Source: Pseudorhodobacter antarcticus
Lineage (GTDB): Bacteria; Pseudomonadota; Alphaproteobacteria; Rhodobacterales; Rhodobacteraceae
Assembly (NCBI GenBank): GCA_945862435.1
Contig: CAMAXX010000003.1
Location: 1 to 64,000, forward strand
Reading direction: 5' to 3'
Length of the DNA stretch: 64,000 nt
Part shown: positions 46,625 through 56,904 of the stretch, one piece after another
How the letters are laid out: every line of letters begins with the position of its first letter
Position numbering within the stretch: position 1 is the stretch's first letter
The notes under the pieces: model-generated
What the model saw: the letters and a program-made list of their open reading frames with translations, nothing else
Told to the model about the DNA's origin: nothing
Databases searched by the model: none
Made by a program: the position numbers and the translations under genes

Positions 46625-48522
46625 TGAGCCAGATTTACAAAACCGACGAACTGATTGCGTCTGACATCGACGCCTATTTGGAAGTGCACCAGCACAAAAC
46701 CATGCTGCGGTTTATCACCTGCGGGTCTGTTGATGATGGCAAATCCACGCTAATTGGCCGCCTTTTGTATGACAGCAAGATGATCTTTGAAGACCAGCTT
46801 GCGGCATTGGAGGCGGACAGCAAAAAAGTGGGGACCCAAGGCCAAGAAATTGACTTTGCCCTGCTGGTTGATGGTCTGGCGGCCGAGCGGGAGCAGGGCA
46901 TTACCATTGATGTGGCCTACCGCTTTTTCGCCACCGAAAAGCGCAAGTTCATCGTGGCCGACACTCCCGGGCACGAGCAATACACCCGTAATATGGTAAC
47001 GGGCGCATCGACCGCCGATCTGGCCGTGATCCTGATTGACGCGCGCAAAGGCGTGCTAACGCAAACGCGCCGCCACAGCTATTTGGTGAAACTGATTGGC
47101 ATCAAAAACGTGGTGCTGGCGGTGAATAAGATGGATTTGGTGGGCTATGACCAAACGATTTATGACTCGATTGTCGCCGACTATACAGCCTTTGCCACAA
47201 GCATTGGCATCACGAATTTTACAGCTATGCCGATTTCGGGGTTTAAAGGCGATAACATCACCGCAAACAGCGAAAATATGCCGTGGTATCACGGCCCTGC
47301 CCTGCTGCCGCATCTGGAAACGGTCGAGGTGGATGCAACATCCGACCAAGCCAAGCCTTTCCGTATGCCTGTGCAGTGGGTCAACCGCCCCAACCTAGAT
47401 TTTCGCGGTTTCGCGGGGCTGATCGCCACGGGTACAATTGCGCAAGGCGACCAGATTCGCGTGCTGCCTTCGGGCAAAACCTCGCACATCTCGCGCATTG
47501 TAACGCTAGACGGTGATCTACCGCAGGCCGTGGCCGGCCAATCGGTAACGCTGTGCTTTGCGGACGAGATTGACTGTTCGCGCGGGCAGTTGATTACGGC
47601 GGCTGGTGCCCCTACCGAAGTATCTGACCAGTTTGAAACCGCCATCGTTTGGATGGACGAGGCCGAAATGCTGCCAGGTCGGCCCTATTGGCTGAAAATT
47701 GGTACGCAGACGGTATCTGCTACAGTCGGCCAGCCAAAATATCAGGTCAACGTCAACACGATGGAGCATTTGGCCGCAAAAACTCTTGATCTAAACGCAA
47801 TCGGCGTTTGCAACGTCACCACCGACCGCGCGATTCCGTTCGAGGCCTACGGCGATAACCACGATCTGGGTGGGTTCATCCTGATTGATAAAATGACCAA
47901 TGCCACGGTTGCGGCGGGCATGATCCACTTCTCGCTGCGCCGTGCGCAGAATGTGCATTGGCAGGCCACCGATATTTCGCGCGAAAACCATGCGGGGATC
48001 AAAAACCAAAAGCCTGCTGTGTTGTGGCTGACGGGCCTATCGGGTGCGGGCAAATCGACGATTGCGAATATTGTCGAACGCAAACTGGCGCGGATGAATC
48101 GCCATACCTTCCTGCTGGACGGCGACAACGTGCGCCATGGGCTGAACAAGGACCTTGGATTTACCGATGTTGATCGCGTGGAGAACATCCGCCGGGTGGG
48201 CGAAGTGGCCAAGTTGATGACCGATGCTGGCCTGATCGTGATAACTGCCTTTATCTCGCCCTTCCGCGCAGAACGCGACATGGTGCGCGCGATGATGCAA
48301 CCGGGCGAGTTTATCGAAGTTCATATCGACACCACCTTGGACGAGGCGGAGAAGCGCGATGTGAAGGGCCTGTATAAAAAAGCACGCGCAGGACAGTTGA
48401 AAAACTTTACGGGCATCGACAGCCCCTATGAAGCGCCTGAAACCCCTGAAATGCGGATTGATACAACCAAGCTTTCGGCAGAACAGGCGGCAGATGCCAT
48501 CATTGCGCGTCTGATCCCGTAG
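46624..48522 (+). CDS. cysNC: Sulfate adenylyltransferase subunit 1 / APS kinase fusion
   Basis: This 632-residue fusion couples the CysN GTPase to CysC. Residues 1-440 hold the EF-Tu-like GTPase with [17 protein letters not shown] and NKMDLVG motifs; residues from about 450 hold APS kinase with [27 protein letters not shown] and a C-terminal RPI-like end. Together with CysD it activates sulfate to PAPS for cysteine synthesis or sulfation. A strong hairpin terminator follows. Confidence 0.96.
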   Translation: MSQIYKTDELIASDIDAYLEVHQHKTMLRFITCGSVDDGKSTLIGRLLYDSKMIFEDQLAALEADSKKVGTQGQEIDFALLVDGLAAEREQGITIDVAYRFFATEKRKFIVADTPGHEQYTRNMVTGASTADLAVILIDARKGVLTQTRRHSYLVKLIGIKNVVLAVNKMDLVGYDQTIYDSIVADYTAFATSIGITNFTAMPISGFKGDNITANSENMPWYHGPALLPHLETVEVDATSDQAKPFRMPVQWVNRPNLDFRGFAGLIATGTIAQGDQIRVLPSGKTSHISRIVTLDGDLPQAVAGQSVTLCFADEIDCSRGQLITAAGAPTEVSDQFETAIVWMDEAEMLPGRPYWLKIGTQTVSATVGQPKYQVNVNTMEHLAAKTLDLNAIGVCNVTTDRAIPFEAYGDNHDLGGFILIDKMTNATVAAGMIHFSLRRAQNVHWQATDISRENHAGIKNQKPAVLWLTGLSGAGKSTIANIVERKLARMNRHTFLLDGDNVRHGLNKDLGFTDVDRVENIRRVGEVAKLMTDAGLIVITAFISPFRAERDMVRAMMQPGEFIEVHIDTTLDEAEKRDVKGLYKKARAGQLKNFTGIDSPYEAPETPEMRIDTTKLSAEQAADAIIARLIP

Positions 48523-48544
48523 CGGTTCAAATTAGTTCAAAATG

Positions 48545-48575
48545 AAACACCCGCAAGGAAACTTGCGGGTGTTTT
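48545..48575 (+). terminator. Intrinsic terminator after cysNC
   Basis: A perfect 13-bp stem (AAACACCCGCAAG at 48545-48557, CTTGCGGGTGTTT at 48562-48574) with a GAAA loop ends in a short T-run. It lies 23 bases after the cysNC stop codon. Confidence 0.85.
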
Positions 48576-48601
48576 CATGGCGGATCAAGGGTTAGTGCAA
48601 T

Positions 48602-48636
48602 AGAAAAAGGTGGCTGAATGAACAGCCACCTTTTCT
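48602..48636 (-). terminator. Intrinsic terminator of the 59-residue gene
   Basis: AAAAGGTGGCTG (48605-48616) pairs perfectly with CAGCCACCTTTT (48623-48634) around a 6-base loop. On the minus strand the stem is followed by a run of T, so it should end transcripts of the small gene at 48653-48832. Confidence 0.8.
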
Positions 48637-48652
48637 ATAATTCAAGAACGAA

Positions 48653-48832
48653 TTAAGCGTTGCTTGCTGCAAGTGCCAAAGCGACCAACAGCAGCAAAGG
48701 AACAACGTAGCCGCCAGCCGAAGACGACGACTCCGTTACAGCGGCTGCGTCAGCCATAGGCTCAGCAGCGCCGCCAGCGAAAGCGGAAGTAGCAGCAACC
48801 GACAAAGCGGCAGCAAGAGCGATCTTTTTCAT
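48653..48832 (-). CDS. Small exported or membrane protein
   Basis: The 59-residue product starts with a clear signal peptide (MKKIALAAALSVAATSAFAG), has an acidic/serine-rich middle (VTESSSSAGG) and ends with a hydrophobic helix (YVVPLLLLVALALAASN). Such proteins recur in Rhodobacteraceae as hypotheticals; no function is known to me. ATG at 48832 is the natural start; the frame is open to 48889. A dedicated terminator suggests a short, possibly abundant transcript. Confidence 0.8.
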   Translation of the reverse strand: MKKIALAAALSVAATSAFAGGAAEPMADAAAVTESSSSAGGYVVPLLLLVALALAASNA

Positions 48833-48983
48833 AGTGTATCTCCAGTTTTCTGCGTGGCGCCGATTTTTGCAGAGGCGACGACAACGCACCCAAGACTATT
48901 CCTCGTGCTACTTGCTTAACCTGTATGGGGCGCAAAATGCAATGCGGTATATGGGGGAAATGCGCCGTTCCGCCACAATGTCG

Positions 48984-49589
48984 TCAAATTAGCAACACTT
49001 GGGTGCCCACTTTCGCAAAACTGAACAATTCTGCGATGTGTTCGTTATAAAGCCCGATGCAACCATTTGAAGAGCGCCGACCAATTTTGCGCGTATCATG
49101 GGTTCCATGAATACGATAGTATTGCCAGCTTAGATATAAAGCGTGCGTTCCCAATGGGTTATCGGGAGATCCGCCAGGCACCTCATCGGGCCATTCAGGG
49201 TTGCGCTTTTTCATTTCTGGGGTTGGCCGCCATGGTGGAGCGACCACCTTTTGCGTCACTGCCGAGCTGCCTTTGCGGGTTAATTCTTCAGAAAGTGGCA
49301 CTGATGTGGGATAGAGGCGATAGATCGATTGATCCTCTGACCAGTAATGCAATGACCGCGAGGTGATATCGCATAAAATCGCGCCGTTCTTGGTGCTTGC
49401 AAAGTAGTCTTGCCAATTTAGCATCCGAAAGCTGGAGATGTTATTGCGCGCGCCCGCGGTCGGTGCCTCCATTTCAGTGGTATTTTCGGGAAAGGCCGAT
49501 TGGGCAAGGCTAGGCCCCGTTGCCAATACTGCTATGCCCATAACCAATGCGCCGCGCCGTGTTGGGCGCAGTTTGTTGTCAACGCTCAT
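48984..49589 (-). CDS. L,D-transpeptidase (YkuD domain)
   Basis: The 201-residue periplasmic enzyme has an N-terminal export signal with twin arginine (RRGALVMGIAVLATGPSLAQ) and the YkuD active site HGTHDTRKIGRRSSNGCIGL with catalytic cysteine. L,D-transpeptidases make 3-3 peptidoglycan cross-links or attach proteins to the wall. ATG at 49589 is chosen for the signal peptide; the frame is open to 49694. A CAP-domain lipoprotein gene lies divergently next door. Confidence 0.9.
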   Translation of the reverse strand: MSVDNKLRPTRRGALVMGIAVLATGPSLAQSAFPENTTEMEAPTAGARNNISSFRMLNWQDYFASTKNGAILCDITSRSLHYWSEDQSIYRLYPTSVPLSEELTRKGSSAVTQKVVAPPWRPTPEMKKRNPEWPDEVPGGSPDNPLGTHALYLSWQYYRIHGTHDTRKIGRRSSNGCIGLYNEHIAELFSFAKVGTQVLLI

Positions 49590-49743
49590 TCGTTGATCTC
49601 CTTTTCTGCTCTGCTTGCAGAATAGCATTTTCTGTAGCGAATCGCAAATATTGCATCCACTTGTATAATCACTTTGATTTGTAACCCCGTGCAAACCCAG
49701 CTAAAGATATCGTTTAACGTTATCCGATGCCGCAGGTGAACCG

Positions 49744-50259
49744 ATGAACAGACGTAGTGCGATCGTTTTGGGCCTAGCTGCCAGCATTTTGGCAGCTTGC
49801 GGCGGACAGGTGCCAAGTTTTGGTGGCGCAAATGCCGCCGGCCGTTCGGCAGTATACAAAATCAATGACACTCAGGCTCAAGCCATCCCTTTTCGCGCAT
49901 TGGATTCAATTAACGCCATTCGCGCCCGCGCGGGCCTTGGAGCGCTGCAATTTAGCGCCGAACTGAACGCCGCTTCGCTGACGCATTCGCGCGATATGTC
50001 GGTGCAGAACAGGCCTTGGCATTTTGGATCTGACGGGTCGTCCCCGTTGCTGCGCGTCCAGCGCGTCGGCTTTCAGGGGCGTTTCTTGGGTGAGTTGATT
50101 TCAGAAACCTTTGAAACCGAACTGCAAACGATCAATGCGTGGTTGCTAGAGCCGACAACCCGGAATGTTATTTTAGACCCTGAGGCCACTGTCATGGGCT
50201 TTGCTTGGTATCAGGAATCGAACGGCAAAATTTGGTGGACTTTGATGACTGGCGCGTAG
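49744..50259 (+). CDS. CAP-domain lipoprotein
   Basis: The 171-residue product has a lipoprotein signal with lipobox LAAC (C19) and a CAP/SCP-like domain starting around residue 50 (LDSINAIRARAGLGALQFSAELNAASLTHSRDM), including the conserved His of the HSRDM segment and the later HFGSDGSS. CAP proteins are secreted or surface proteins of varied role. It lies between two L,D-transpeptidase genes, so a cell-wall task is plausible. Confidence 0.88.
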   Translation: MNRRSAIVLGLAASILAACGGQVPSFGGANAAGRSAVYKINDTQAQAIPFRALDSINAIRARAGLGALQFSAELNAASLTHSRDMSVQNRPWHFGSDGSSPLLRVQRVGFQGRFLGELISETFETELQTINAWLLEPTTRNVILDPEATVMGFAWYQESNGKIWWTLMTGA

Positions 50260-50273
50260 GCCAGCGTGTGAGC

Positions 50274-50762
50274 TTATGGATAAATGTTGATCTGCGCGCC
50301 CGGATTGACCATGGCAAAAATCTCTTCCATTTCGCGGTCTTTCACAGCAATGCAGCCCGCCGTCCAATCGCTTCCTGCAAACCACTCCGTTGGCCCACCG
50401 TGTATAAAGATATCCCCGCCAGGGCGCTTGTTTTGAGATTTCGCAAACTCTCGATCAGCCTGATTCGGATAGCTGACGCCAAGCGACAGATGATAGCTGG
50501 AATTGGGGTTGCGATGCGTAATTAAGTATGCGCCTTCGGGTGTTTTCTGATCGCCCTCAAACTGTTTAGGGCCAATAGGATTGCCCCCCAAACGGATTTT
50601 GTAGGTTTTCAAAACCTCTGATCCGTGCAGCAAATACATGCGGCGATCTGCCTTATGCACCTCGATCAAGGTGACCTCTGGGCCATCATAACTGCGAAAC
50701 TTTGATCCGCAGCCCGACAAAGCGGCGCCCGCCGTTAGAATAAAAAAGCGTCTATCTATCAT
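50274..50762 (-). CDS. L,D-transpeptidase lipoprotein
   Basis: The 162-residue protein has a lipobox LSGC (C18) and a YkuD domain with IHGGP and DWTAGCIAVKDREM, the catalytic cysteine block. The lipid anchor would hold it at a membrane facing the periplasm. It is convergent with the CAP lipoprotein gene, 14 bases apart. It belongs to a different subgroup from the enzyme at 48984. Confidence 0.91.
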   Translation of the reverse strand: MIDRRFFILTAGAALSGCGSKFRSYDGPEVTLIEVHKADRRMYLLHGSEVLKTYKIRLGGNPIGPKQFEGDQKTPEGAYLITHRNPNSSYHLSLGVSYPNQADREFAKSQNKRPGGDIFIHGGPTEWFAGSDWTAGCIAVKDREMEEIFAMVNPGAQINIYP

Positions 50763-50819
50763 CTTCTGCTCTTATGTTTTTTTCAGCAATACAAAAACAT
50801 GTGGGCCGTGGCCAGTACT

Positions 50820-52031
50820 TTATGGGCGCGAAAAGCCTGCTGCCAGTTCAATATGTTGTGACCAGCGGAATTGATCGACCACTTGGACAAAATCCAAACG
50901 ATAGCCGCCTGACAGCAAAATCTTGGCATCGCGGGCAAAGGTGACAGGGTTGCACGACACTGCGGCAATGCGCGGCGCTTTTGATTGGGCCAGCGTTGTC
51001 ATCTGCGCCTCGGCTCCTGCGCGGGGGGGGTCGATGACGACTGCGTCAATTCCCTTAAACTCGTCAGGCTCTAGCGGACGGCGAAACAGATCGCGGGCTT
51101 GTGTATCAACGCGGTGCAGGTTTTCAGCACCGCGCGCGCCAAGGCTAAGGGCGGCCATCATTTTGGCATCGCCCTCTACCGCCAGCACATCAGCCGCCTC
51201 GGCCAAGGGCAGCGCAAAAGTCCCCAGACCTGCAAACAGATCAACAATCTTGCGCGCAGGGCCCACGGCGCGGCGCACAGCAGCCAGCAAAGCCGCCTCG
51301 CCTTGGGCTGTGGCCTGCAAAAACGCGAGAGGCGGCGGGGCGACCATCGCGCGGCCAAATCGCAGCATCGGCGCGTGACGCATCGCCACCATCTCGCCGT
51401 TCCATGTCAGGCGCGCAAATCCCGCCGCCTCACAAATGCGCGCCAGTTCCATTTGGGAAGGCGCGTCCAGTTCCTTTCCGTCGGATACCGCAACATCCAG
51501 CCCTGTCAGCGTTTGCGTGACTTGGATTTGAATTTCCGCCACCCGCGTTGCGCCCAGACGCACCAGAGGGTCAAGTTTGGGCAAAGCGGCCAGCAGATCG
51601 GAGTGCAAAAGCTGGCAGTTTGGAATATCTACCAACACGTCGGACGCGCGGGCGTGAAAACCAATTGTCACCCCACCCTTGGTGCGCCGCGCCGAAAATG
51701 TGGCTCTGCGCCGCGATTTAGGCGGTGAAATTTGCATCGGCTGAAATGCCGCCTCAATCCCTTGCCCCCGCAGCGCAGATTGCACGACTTCCGTCTTCCA
51801 ATCAGCGACGAACCCATCCGCGGCATGTTGCAGTGCGCAGCCGCCACAAGCGCGGGCATGGACGCAAGGCGGACGCACGCGGCTGGTGCTAGGCGTGAGG
51901 ATCCGCATCGCGGTCAGATCGTCGCCCTCCACCTCTTCGCCCGGCAAAAAGCCTTTCAAGTAAAGTGGCCCTTCGGGGCCCATAGCAATTGCATCGCCTA
52001 AATGGCCCAGACGCTGAATAACCAACTTCAT
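50820..52031 (-). CDS. RNA m5U methyltransferase (RumA/TrmA family)
   Basis: The 403-residue SAM-dependent enzyme has likely Fe-S ligands C56, C62 and C65 (CVHARACGGC) with a fourth cysteine in IPNCQLL, the SAM motif DLFAGLGTFALPLAEA, DPPRAG and the catalytic SCNP. It probably methylates a uridine of 23S rRNA (RlmD/RlmC type). The start codon overlaps the stop of the upstream ABC gene (ATGA). Confidence 0.88.
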   Translation of the reverse strand: MKLVIQRLGHLGDAIAMGPEGPLYLKGFLPGEEVEGDDLTAMRILTPSTSRVRPPCVHARACGGCALQHAADGFVADWKTEVVQSALRGQGIEAAFQPMQISPPKSRRRATFSARRTKGGVTIGFHARASDVLVDIPNCQLLHSDLLAALPKLDPLVRLGATRVAEIQIQVTQTLTGLDVAVSDGKELDAPSQMELARICEAAGFARLTWNGEMVAMRHAPMLRFGRAMVAPPPLAFLQATAQGEAALLAAVRRAVGPARKIVDLFAGLGTFALPLAEAADVLAVEGDAKMMAALSLGARGAENLHRVDTQARDLFRRPLEPDEFKGIDAVVIDPPRAGAEAQMTTLAQSKAPRIAAVSCNPVTFARDAKILLSGGYRLDFVQVVDQFRWSQHIELAAGFSRP

Positions 52032-53875
52032 TCGGCAGCCTTTACGTCAACGCCAATAAACCCGCCCGATTGGCGCGCCCAGTATTTCGAATAAAGACCG
52101 CCTTTGGCCAGCAGTTCGCGGTGACTGCCCGCTTCCGCGATATGGCCTTGATCCATAACGATAATCCGGTCCATTTCGGCAATGGTGGACAGGCGGTGCG
52201 CAATGGCAAGCACGGTTTTACCCGCCATCACCTTTGCCAAAGCGTCTTGGATATGCGCCTCAACCTCGCTGTCAAGCGCACTTGTCGCCTCATCCAAAAC
52301 CAATATCGGGGCATCTTTCAAAAAGGCGCGGGCAAGGGCGATACGCTGGCGCTGGCCACCTGAAAGTTTCACACCACGCTCGCCCAGATAGGCATCATAG
52401 CCAGTCCGGCCGTTAAAATCTTTCAGCCCCAGAATAAACTCATGCGCCTCGGCGGCGCTGGCGGCAGCGATCACGTCTGCCTCGTTGGCGGCTGGGTTAC
52501 CATACAGGATATTTTCGCGCGCAGTTCGGTTGAACATCGCCGTTTCCTGCGTGACCATACCAATTTGCCGCCGCAAGCTTTCTTGGGACACATCGCGCAC
52601 GTCAATGCCATCAATCAAAACACGGCCCGCTTCTGGGTCATAAAGCCGCATGATTAGCGCGACCAACGTGGTTTTGCCCGCGCCAGATGCGCCCACAATC
52701 CCCACCTTTTCGCCTGCCTTGATGTGGAGCGAAATGCGATCCAGCCCGCTTTTTTGTCGTCCATAGGCAAAGGACACATCTTGCAAATCTATCGCCCCTT
52801 TGGCGCGCGGCATCTCGGCCGCGCCTTGCTTATCGGTCAGGGTATAGGGAACACACAGGGTGCGCAGACCATCCTCCACCTCGCCCAAATTGCCGAAAAT
52901 CGACATCAGGCTGAACGAAACCCAGCCGGTCATTTGGCTAAGGCGGAACGAAACCGTGCCTGCGGCCGCAATATCGCCAATGCTGGCGGCCCCGATGCTC
53001 CACAACCAAACGGTGCCGCATACCAGCAAAACAGGCAAAACACCCGCAATCGCCGTTAGGGTAAACCGAAACCAAGACGAGATCATGCCATAGGCAATGG
53101 CCTTTTCGCGAAAGCCTGCCATCGCCTCTAGTGCGACGCGGTCTTCATGCGCGGCATGGGCAAACAGTTTGACGGTTTTCATATTGGTGACAGTATCTAC
53201 AATCTGCCCCGTCACCATCGCCCGCGCCGCCGCCCGCGCGCCCGATGCGCCGCGCACACGGCGCAGCGACACGCGGATAAACACCAAATACCCAATTACC
53301 CAAATCGCCAGCAAGCCAGCGATCCGCACGTCAATTGTCAGCAACAGCAGCATCGACCCCACCACGGAAGATAGCGAGAACGCCGCCGTTTCAATCATGC
53401 TGGCCACAACATCAGTGGCCGCCCGCGCCGTTTGCATCTGCTTTTGCGCGATACGCCCTGCAAAATCATTGTCAAAGAATGTCACCGCTTGGCCCATAGT
53501 ATAGCGGTGCAGGCGCGACAGGATCAGCGGAAACAGGTTTGGTTCCAGCCGAACCGAAGCCGAGGCTGTGTTCATGCCAAAGGCAATTGGCCGCAGCACG
53601 ACATAATATAAGGTGAATACCACCAGCACCCATAGATGGTCTGTAAAGACCGTTGCAGGGTTGGCCCCCGACAGGGTGTCAATCACCAGCCCGAGCAATG
53701 TGGCGGTGATTGCCTCCATCGAGCCTGCGGCGGCAGACCAAAACGTGGCCCAAACAACGCCCCAGCCTGCGCCTTTTATTGCCCAGCGGAAAAAGGCCAG
53801 CATTGTTTGCGGTGGCGCGGCAGCGGCGGGCGCAAATGCAGGGATTTGCGGGCCGAGTATTGGGGAAAAGCTCAT
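52028..53875 (-). CDS. ABC exporter, fused permease/ATPase (second of pair)
   Basis: The 615-residue protein has six predicted transmembrane helices (about 1-340) and a nucleotide-binding domain with GASGAGKTTL, LSGGQRQRIALARA and LVLDEATSALD. Both ATP-site motifs are intact. It is coupled by ATGA to the similar gene upstream, so the two probably form a heterodimer. The substrate (lipid, drug or peptide) cannot be told. Confidence 0.88.
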   Translation of the reverse strand: MSFSPILGPQIPAFAPAAAAPPQTMLAFFRWAIKGAGWGVVWATFWSAAAGSMEAITATLLGLVIDTLSGANPATVFTDHLWVLVVFTLYYVVLRPIAFGMNTASASVRLEPNLFPLILSRLHRYTMGQAVTFFDNDFAGRIAQKQMQTARAATDVVASMIETAAFSLSSVVGSMLLLLTIDVRIAGLLAIWVIGYLVFIRVSLRRVRGASGARAAARAMVTGQIVDTVTNMKTVKLFAHAAHEDRVALEAMAGFREKAIAYGMISSWFRFTLTAIAGVLPVLLVCGTVWLWSIGAASIGDIAAAGTVSFRLSQMTGWVSFSLMSIFGNLGEVEDGLRTLCVPYTLTDKQGAAEMPRAKGAIDLQDVSFAYGRQKSGLDRISLHIKAGEKVGIVGASGAGKTTLVALIMRLYDPEAGRVLIDGIDVRDVSQESLRRQIGMVTQETAMFNRTARENILYGNPAANEADVIAAASAAEAHEFILGLKDFNGRTGYDAYLGERGVKLSGGQRQRIALARAFLKDAPILVLDEATSALDSEVEAHIQDALAKVMAGKTVLAIAHRLSTIAEMDRIIVMDQGHIAEAGSHRELLAKGGLYSKYWARQSGGFIGVDVKAAE

Positions 53876-55707
53876 GCATCATCCCCCAGAAACCCGCCCG
53901 ATTGGCGGGCCCAGAACCCAGCATATAGGCCCTTTTGCGCCAAAAGTTCGGCGTGCGTGCCTGCTTCGGCGACACGGCCATCATCCAGCACGACAATCCG
54001 ATCCATCTGCGCAATGGTTGACAGGCGGTGCGCAATGGCGATCACCGTTTTGCCCTGCATCACGCCATAAAGGGCGGTTTGAATAGCCGCCTCTGCCTCG
54101 CTGTCCAGCGCGGATGTTGCTTCGTCCAAAATCAAAATCGGTGCATCCTTTAAAATAACCCGTGCCAAAGCAACGCGCTGCCGCTGCCCGCCCGAAAGCT
54201 TGACCCCCCGCTCGCCCACATGGGCATCAAAACCCGTGCGCCCCTGCGGATCGCGCAGCGTTTGGATAAAAGCCAGCGCATCGGCCTTGGTTGCGGCATC
54301 GATCATTTCGGCCTCTGTCGCGGTGGGGCGGCCATAAAGGATATTGTCGCGCACCGAGCGGTGCATCAGGCTGCTGTCTTGTTGCACCATGCCAGTTTTC
54401 GCGCGCAGGCTATCTTGGGTGACGCTGGCAATATCCTGTCCGTCAATCAAAATCCGCCCCGATTCAGGCTCATAGAACCGCAAGATCAGTTTGACCAAGG
54501 TTGATTTGCCCGACCCTGACCGCCCAACAATTCCAATTTTTTCCGCTGGTTTGATCGTTAGGGCCACGCCCTGCAACCCCCCTGCGCCGCGCCCGTAATG
54601 GTGCGAAACCCTGTCCAGAACAATCTCGCCCTTGGAAAAGTTCAGGGCCGGCGCGCCCAGCGCATCTGTAAGCGTTACCGCTTGGGCAATGGTCTGCATG
54701 CCTTCCGAAATGGTGCCAAGGTTTTTCACCAAATTGGTCGTCACCCACATGATCCAATAGGTCATATTGGTCAGGCGCAGCGCGATGGTGGTTGCCAGCG
54801 CGACAGTGCCCAATGTGGCAGTGCCCGTATACCACAGGTAAATCGCCCAACCCGTGATCGCCGTTACCAAGAACCCGTTCAGAAACGAAAGGGCTGTGTC
54901 CATCTTGGTCACAATGCGCATTTCGGCCATAAAGGTCTGGCGCGCATCTTCGATCGCTTCGCGTCCGTAGGCCAGTTCTTGGTTGCCATTGGCGAACAGT
55001 TTCACCGAATGGATGTTGGAATAACTGTCAACAACGCGGCCCGTTACGGCAGACCGCGCTTCAGAGGCGCGCTCAGCGGCAGGGCCCGCGCGCCGTACTG
55101 TCCAACGCATCAGCGCCAGATAGCCAGCAAACCAAATCACCAAAGGCGTCAGCAAAATCGGGTCAGCCCCCGCAAGCATAATCCCCGCCCCGATCAGCGA
55201 AGTAGAAGCAAAGGCCACCGCATCAAACGTGTCAAAAACCACCTCACCCGCCGCAGGGGGGGTTTGCATAATGCGGTTTGCAATACGGCCCGCAAAATCA
55301 GATTCGAACCACCCCACGGGCTGGCGCAGCACATGGGCATGGGCGCGGTATCGCATCATTGAGGTGAAATTTGGCAAAATCGTGTTGTGCAACAGCGCCA
55401 CGCCCACAGCGCCAATCATCGGTTTGGCAAGCAAAACGGCCAGCCCCACGATCAATATTTCGCTGCCATAATCGGCCCATATTTGCGTAGGCTGGCCCGT
55501 AGCCAGCACATCGACAATGCGCCCCATGTACCAGATCAACACCACCTCACCGATGGCATTCAGTGCCGAAATTATCCCAGTCACCAGAAAGATTTTCCGA
55601 AATGGCTGCACATATTCGGCCAAAAACGGCCAAAGCCGGGTCGGTGGTGTATCGCTGGTTGGATAGGCTTGGTAGGGGTCGATCAACCCCTCGAAAAATT
55701 TGAACAT
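53872..55707 (-). CDS. ABC exporter, fused permease/ATPase (first of pair)
   Basis: The 611-residue protein has six predicted transmembrane helices and an NBD with GRSGSGKSTL, LSGGQRQRVALARV and LILDEATSALD. It shares closely matching motifs with its downstream neighbour, consistent with gene duplication. The N-terminal TSDTPPTRLWPFLAEYVQPF is typical of the MsbA-like lipid/drug exporter group. Confidence 0.88.
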   Translation of the reverse strand: MFKFFEGLIDPYQAYPTSDTPPTRLWPFLAEYVQPFRKIFLVTGIISALNAIGEVVLIWYMGRIVDVLATGQPTQIWADYGSEILIVGLAVLLAKPMIGAVGVALLHNTILPNFTSMMRYRAHAHVLRQPVGWFESDFAGRIANRIMQTPPAAGEVVFDTFDAVAFASTSLIGAGIMLAGADPILLTPLVIWFAGYLALMRWTVRRAGPAAERASEARSAVTGRVVDSYSNIHSVKLFANGNQELAYGREAIEDARQTFMAEMRIVTKMDTALSFLNGFLVTAITGWAIYLWYTGTATLGTVALATTIALRLTNMTYWIMWVTTNLVKNLGTISEGMQTIAQAVTLTDALGAPALNFSKGEIVLDRVSHHYGRGAGGLQGVALTIKPAEKIGIVGRSGSGKSTLVKLILRFYEPESGRILIDGQDIASVTQDSLRAKTGMVQQDSSLMHRSVRDNILYGRPTATEAEMIDAATKADALAFIQTLRDPQGRTGFDAHVGERGVKLSGGQRQRVALARVILKDAPILILDEATSALDSEAEAAIQTALYGVMQGKTVIAIAHRLSTIAQMDRIVVLDDGRVAEAGTHAELLAQKGLYAGFWARQSGGFLGDDA

Positions 55708-55764
55708 TCGGGTGCGCTCCTGCGTTGCAGCATATATCGCAAGGGTAGCAAAGGGAAAGGGCGG

Positions 55765-56904
55765 TTAGATCAGGTCTTGCGGGCGGGCGCGCAAGTCGCT
55801 GGCAAGCCAGCGCTCGATGGCATCCCGCAAAGCGCGGCCAAGATCGGGGCCTGAAAGGCGCGGCATGAAATCTGCGGCTGTTACGGGGCAAATCGCCCCC
55901 GCGCCGCGCTGAATTTCACCTTGCCAGTCGTGCGGCAAGCCCTGCCCCATCAGCGCCGCGCGGGCGACGATGATATCGGTCGCTAAATCCAACCCATGCC
56001 GCCAGCCCAGCGCGGCTGCGGTCAACACACCGCCCAGTTCGCCGCGAATAGTGTCTAACATTGAGGTTTCAGCCCACGACAGGCGCAGGCTTGCGGTTAC
56101 GTCCTGCCCACCCATCAGGGTAAGCCGCGCGATAAATCCGCGTGCAACGCCCTCTTCCAGATGCACCAATGGCGCAATGAACCGCACATCAGCCCCTGTC
56201 AACACCCGCGCCAGTACACCCGCTTGCGCCATAGTGGCCAAGGCTGGGGCAGGGTCGATCGCGGCCAAAAGCTTGCGCATTTCTTGGCCCACCCGTTCGC
56301 GCGACAGGGTATCAATGCCATCTAAATGATCTGCGCAGGCCGCAATTGTTTGTGCATCAAAGCCCGCGCTCGCATCGCCATAAATGGCACTAAATCGAAA
56401 GAATCGTAAAATGCGCAGGTAATCTTCGCGAATCCGCGCACCCGCATCGCCGACAAAGCGCACGCGGCAGGCGGCGATATCTGGCAATCCGCCCAGTGGG
56501 TCAATCACTGTCCCATCGGCAGCCACATACAGGGCATTGATGGTAAAGTCCCTCCGCGCAGCATCTTGCGCGACATCGTCCGCAAACTGCACCACTGCAT
56601 GGCGGCCATCCGTGCTGATATCGCGCCGAAACGTCGTAATCTCATACGCGCGTTGCGGGGTTACGACTGTTATCGTGCCGTGATCTATTCCTGTAGGAAT
56701 GGCCCGAAAACCTAGACTAACTGCAGTGTTAGTAACAGTTTCCGGCAAGGCAGCCGTGGCCAGATCCACATCCGAAATCGCACGCCCCATCAGTGCATTG
56801 CGCACACAGCCGCCCACGGCCAGCGTTTGAAAACCCGCGCCATCCAGCGCAGCTATCAGGCTTTGTAAGTGGTGGTCATTCAACCAATCAGCGTCGATTT
56901 TCAT
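55765..56904 (-). CDS. cca: CCA tRNA nucleotidyltransferase
   Basis: The enzyme adds or repairs the 3'-CCA of tRNA. The 379-residue product has the class II head motif GGCVRNALMGRAISDVDLAT, the RRDFTINAL segment and REDYLRILRFFRF. No HD domain is seen, so it is a short form. The ATG at 56904 overlaps the stop of the upstream NUDIX gene (ATGA); the frame is open further to 57090. Confidence 0.94.
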   Translation of the reverse strand: MKIDADWLNDHHLQSLIAALDGAGFQTLAVGGCVRNALMGRAISDVDLATAALPETVTNTAVSLGFRAIPTGIDHGTITVVTPQRAYEITTFRRDISTDGRHAVVQFADDVAQDAARRDFTINALYVAADGTVIDPLGGLPDIAACRVRFVGDAGARIREDYLRILRFFRFSAIYGDASAGFDAQTIAACADHLDGIDTLSRERVGQEMRKLLAAIDPAPALATMAQAGVLARVLTGADVRFIAPLVHLEEGVARGFIARLTLMGGQDVTASLRLSWAETSMLDTIRGELGGVLTAAALGWRHGLDLATDIIVARAALMGQGLPHDWQGEIQRGAGAICPVTAADFMPRLSGPDLGRALRDAIERWLASDLRARPQDLI

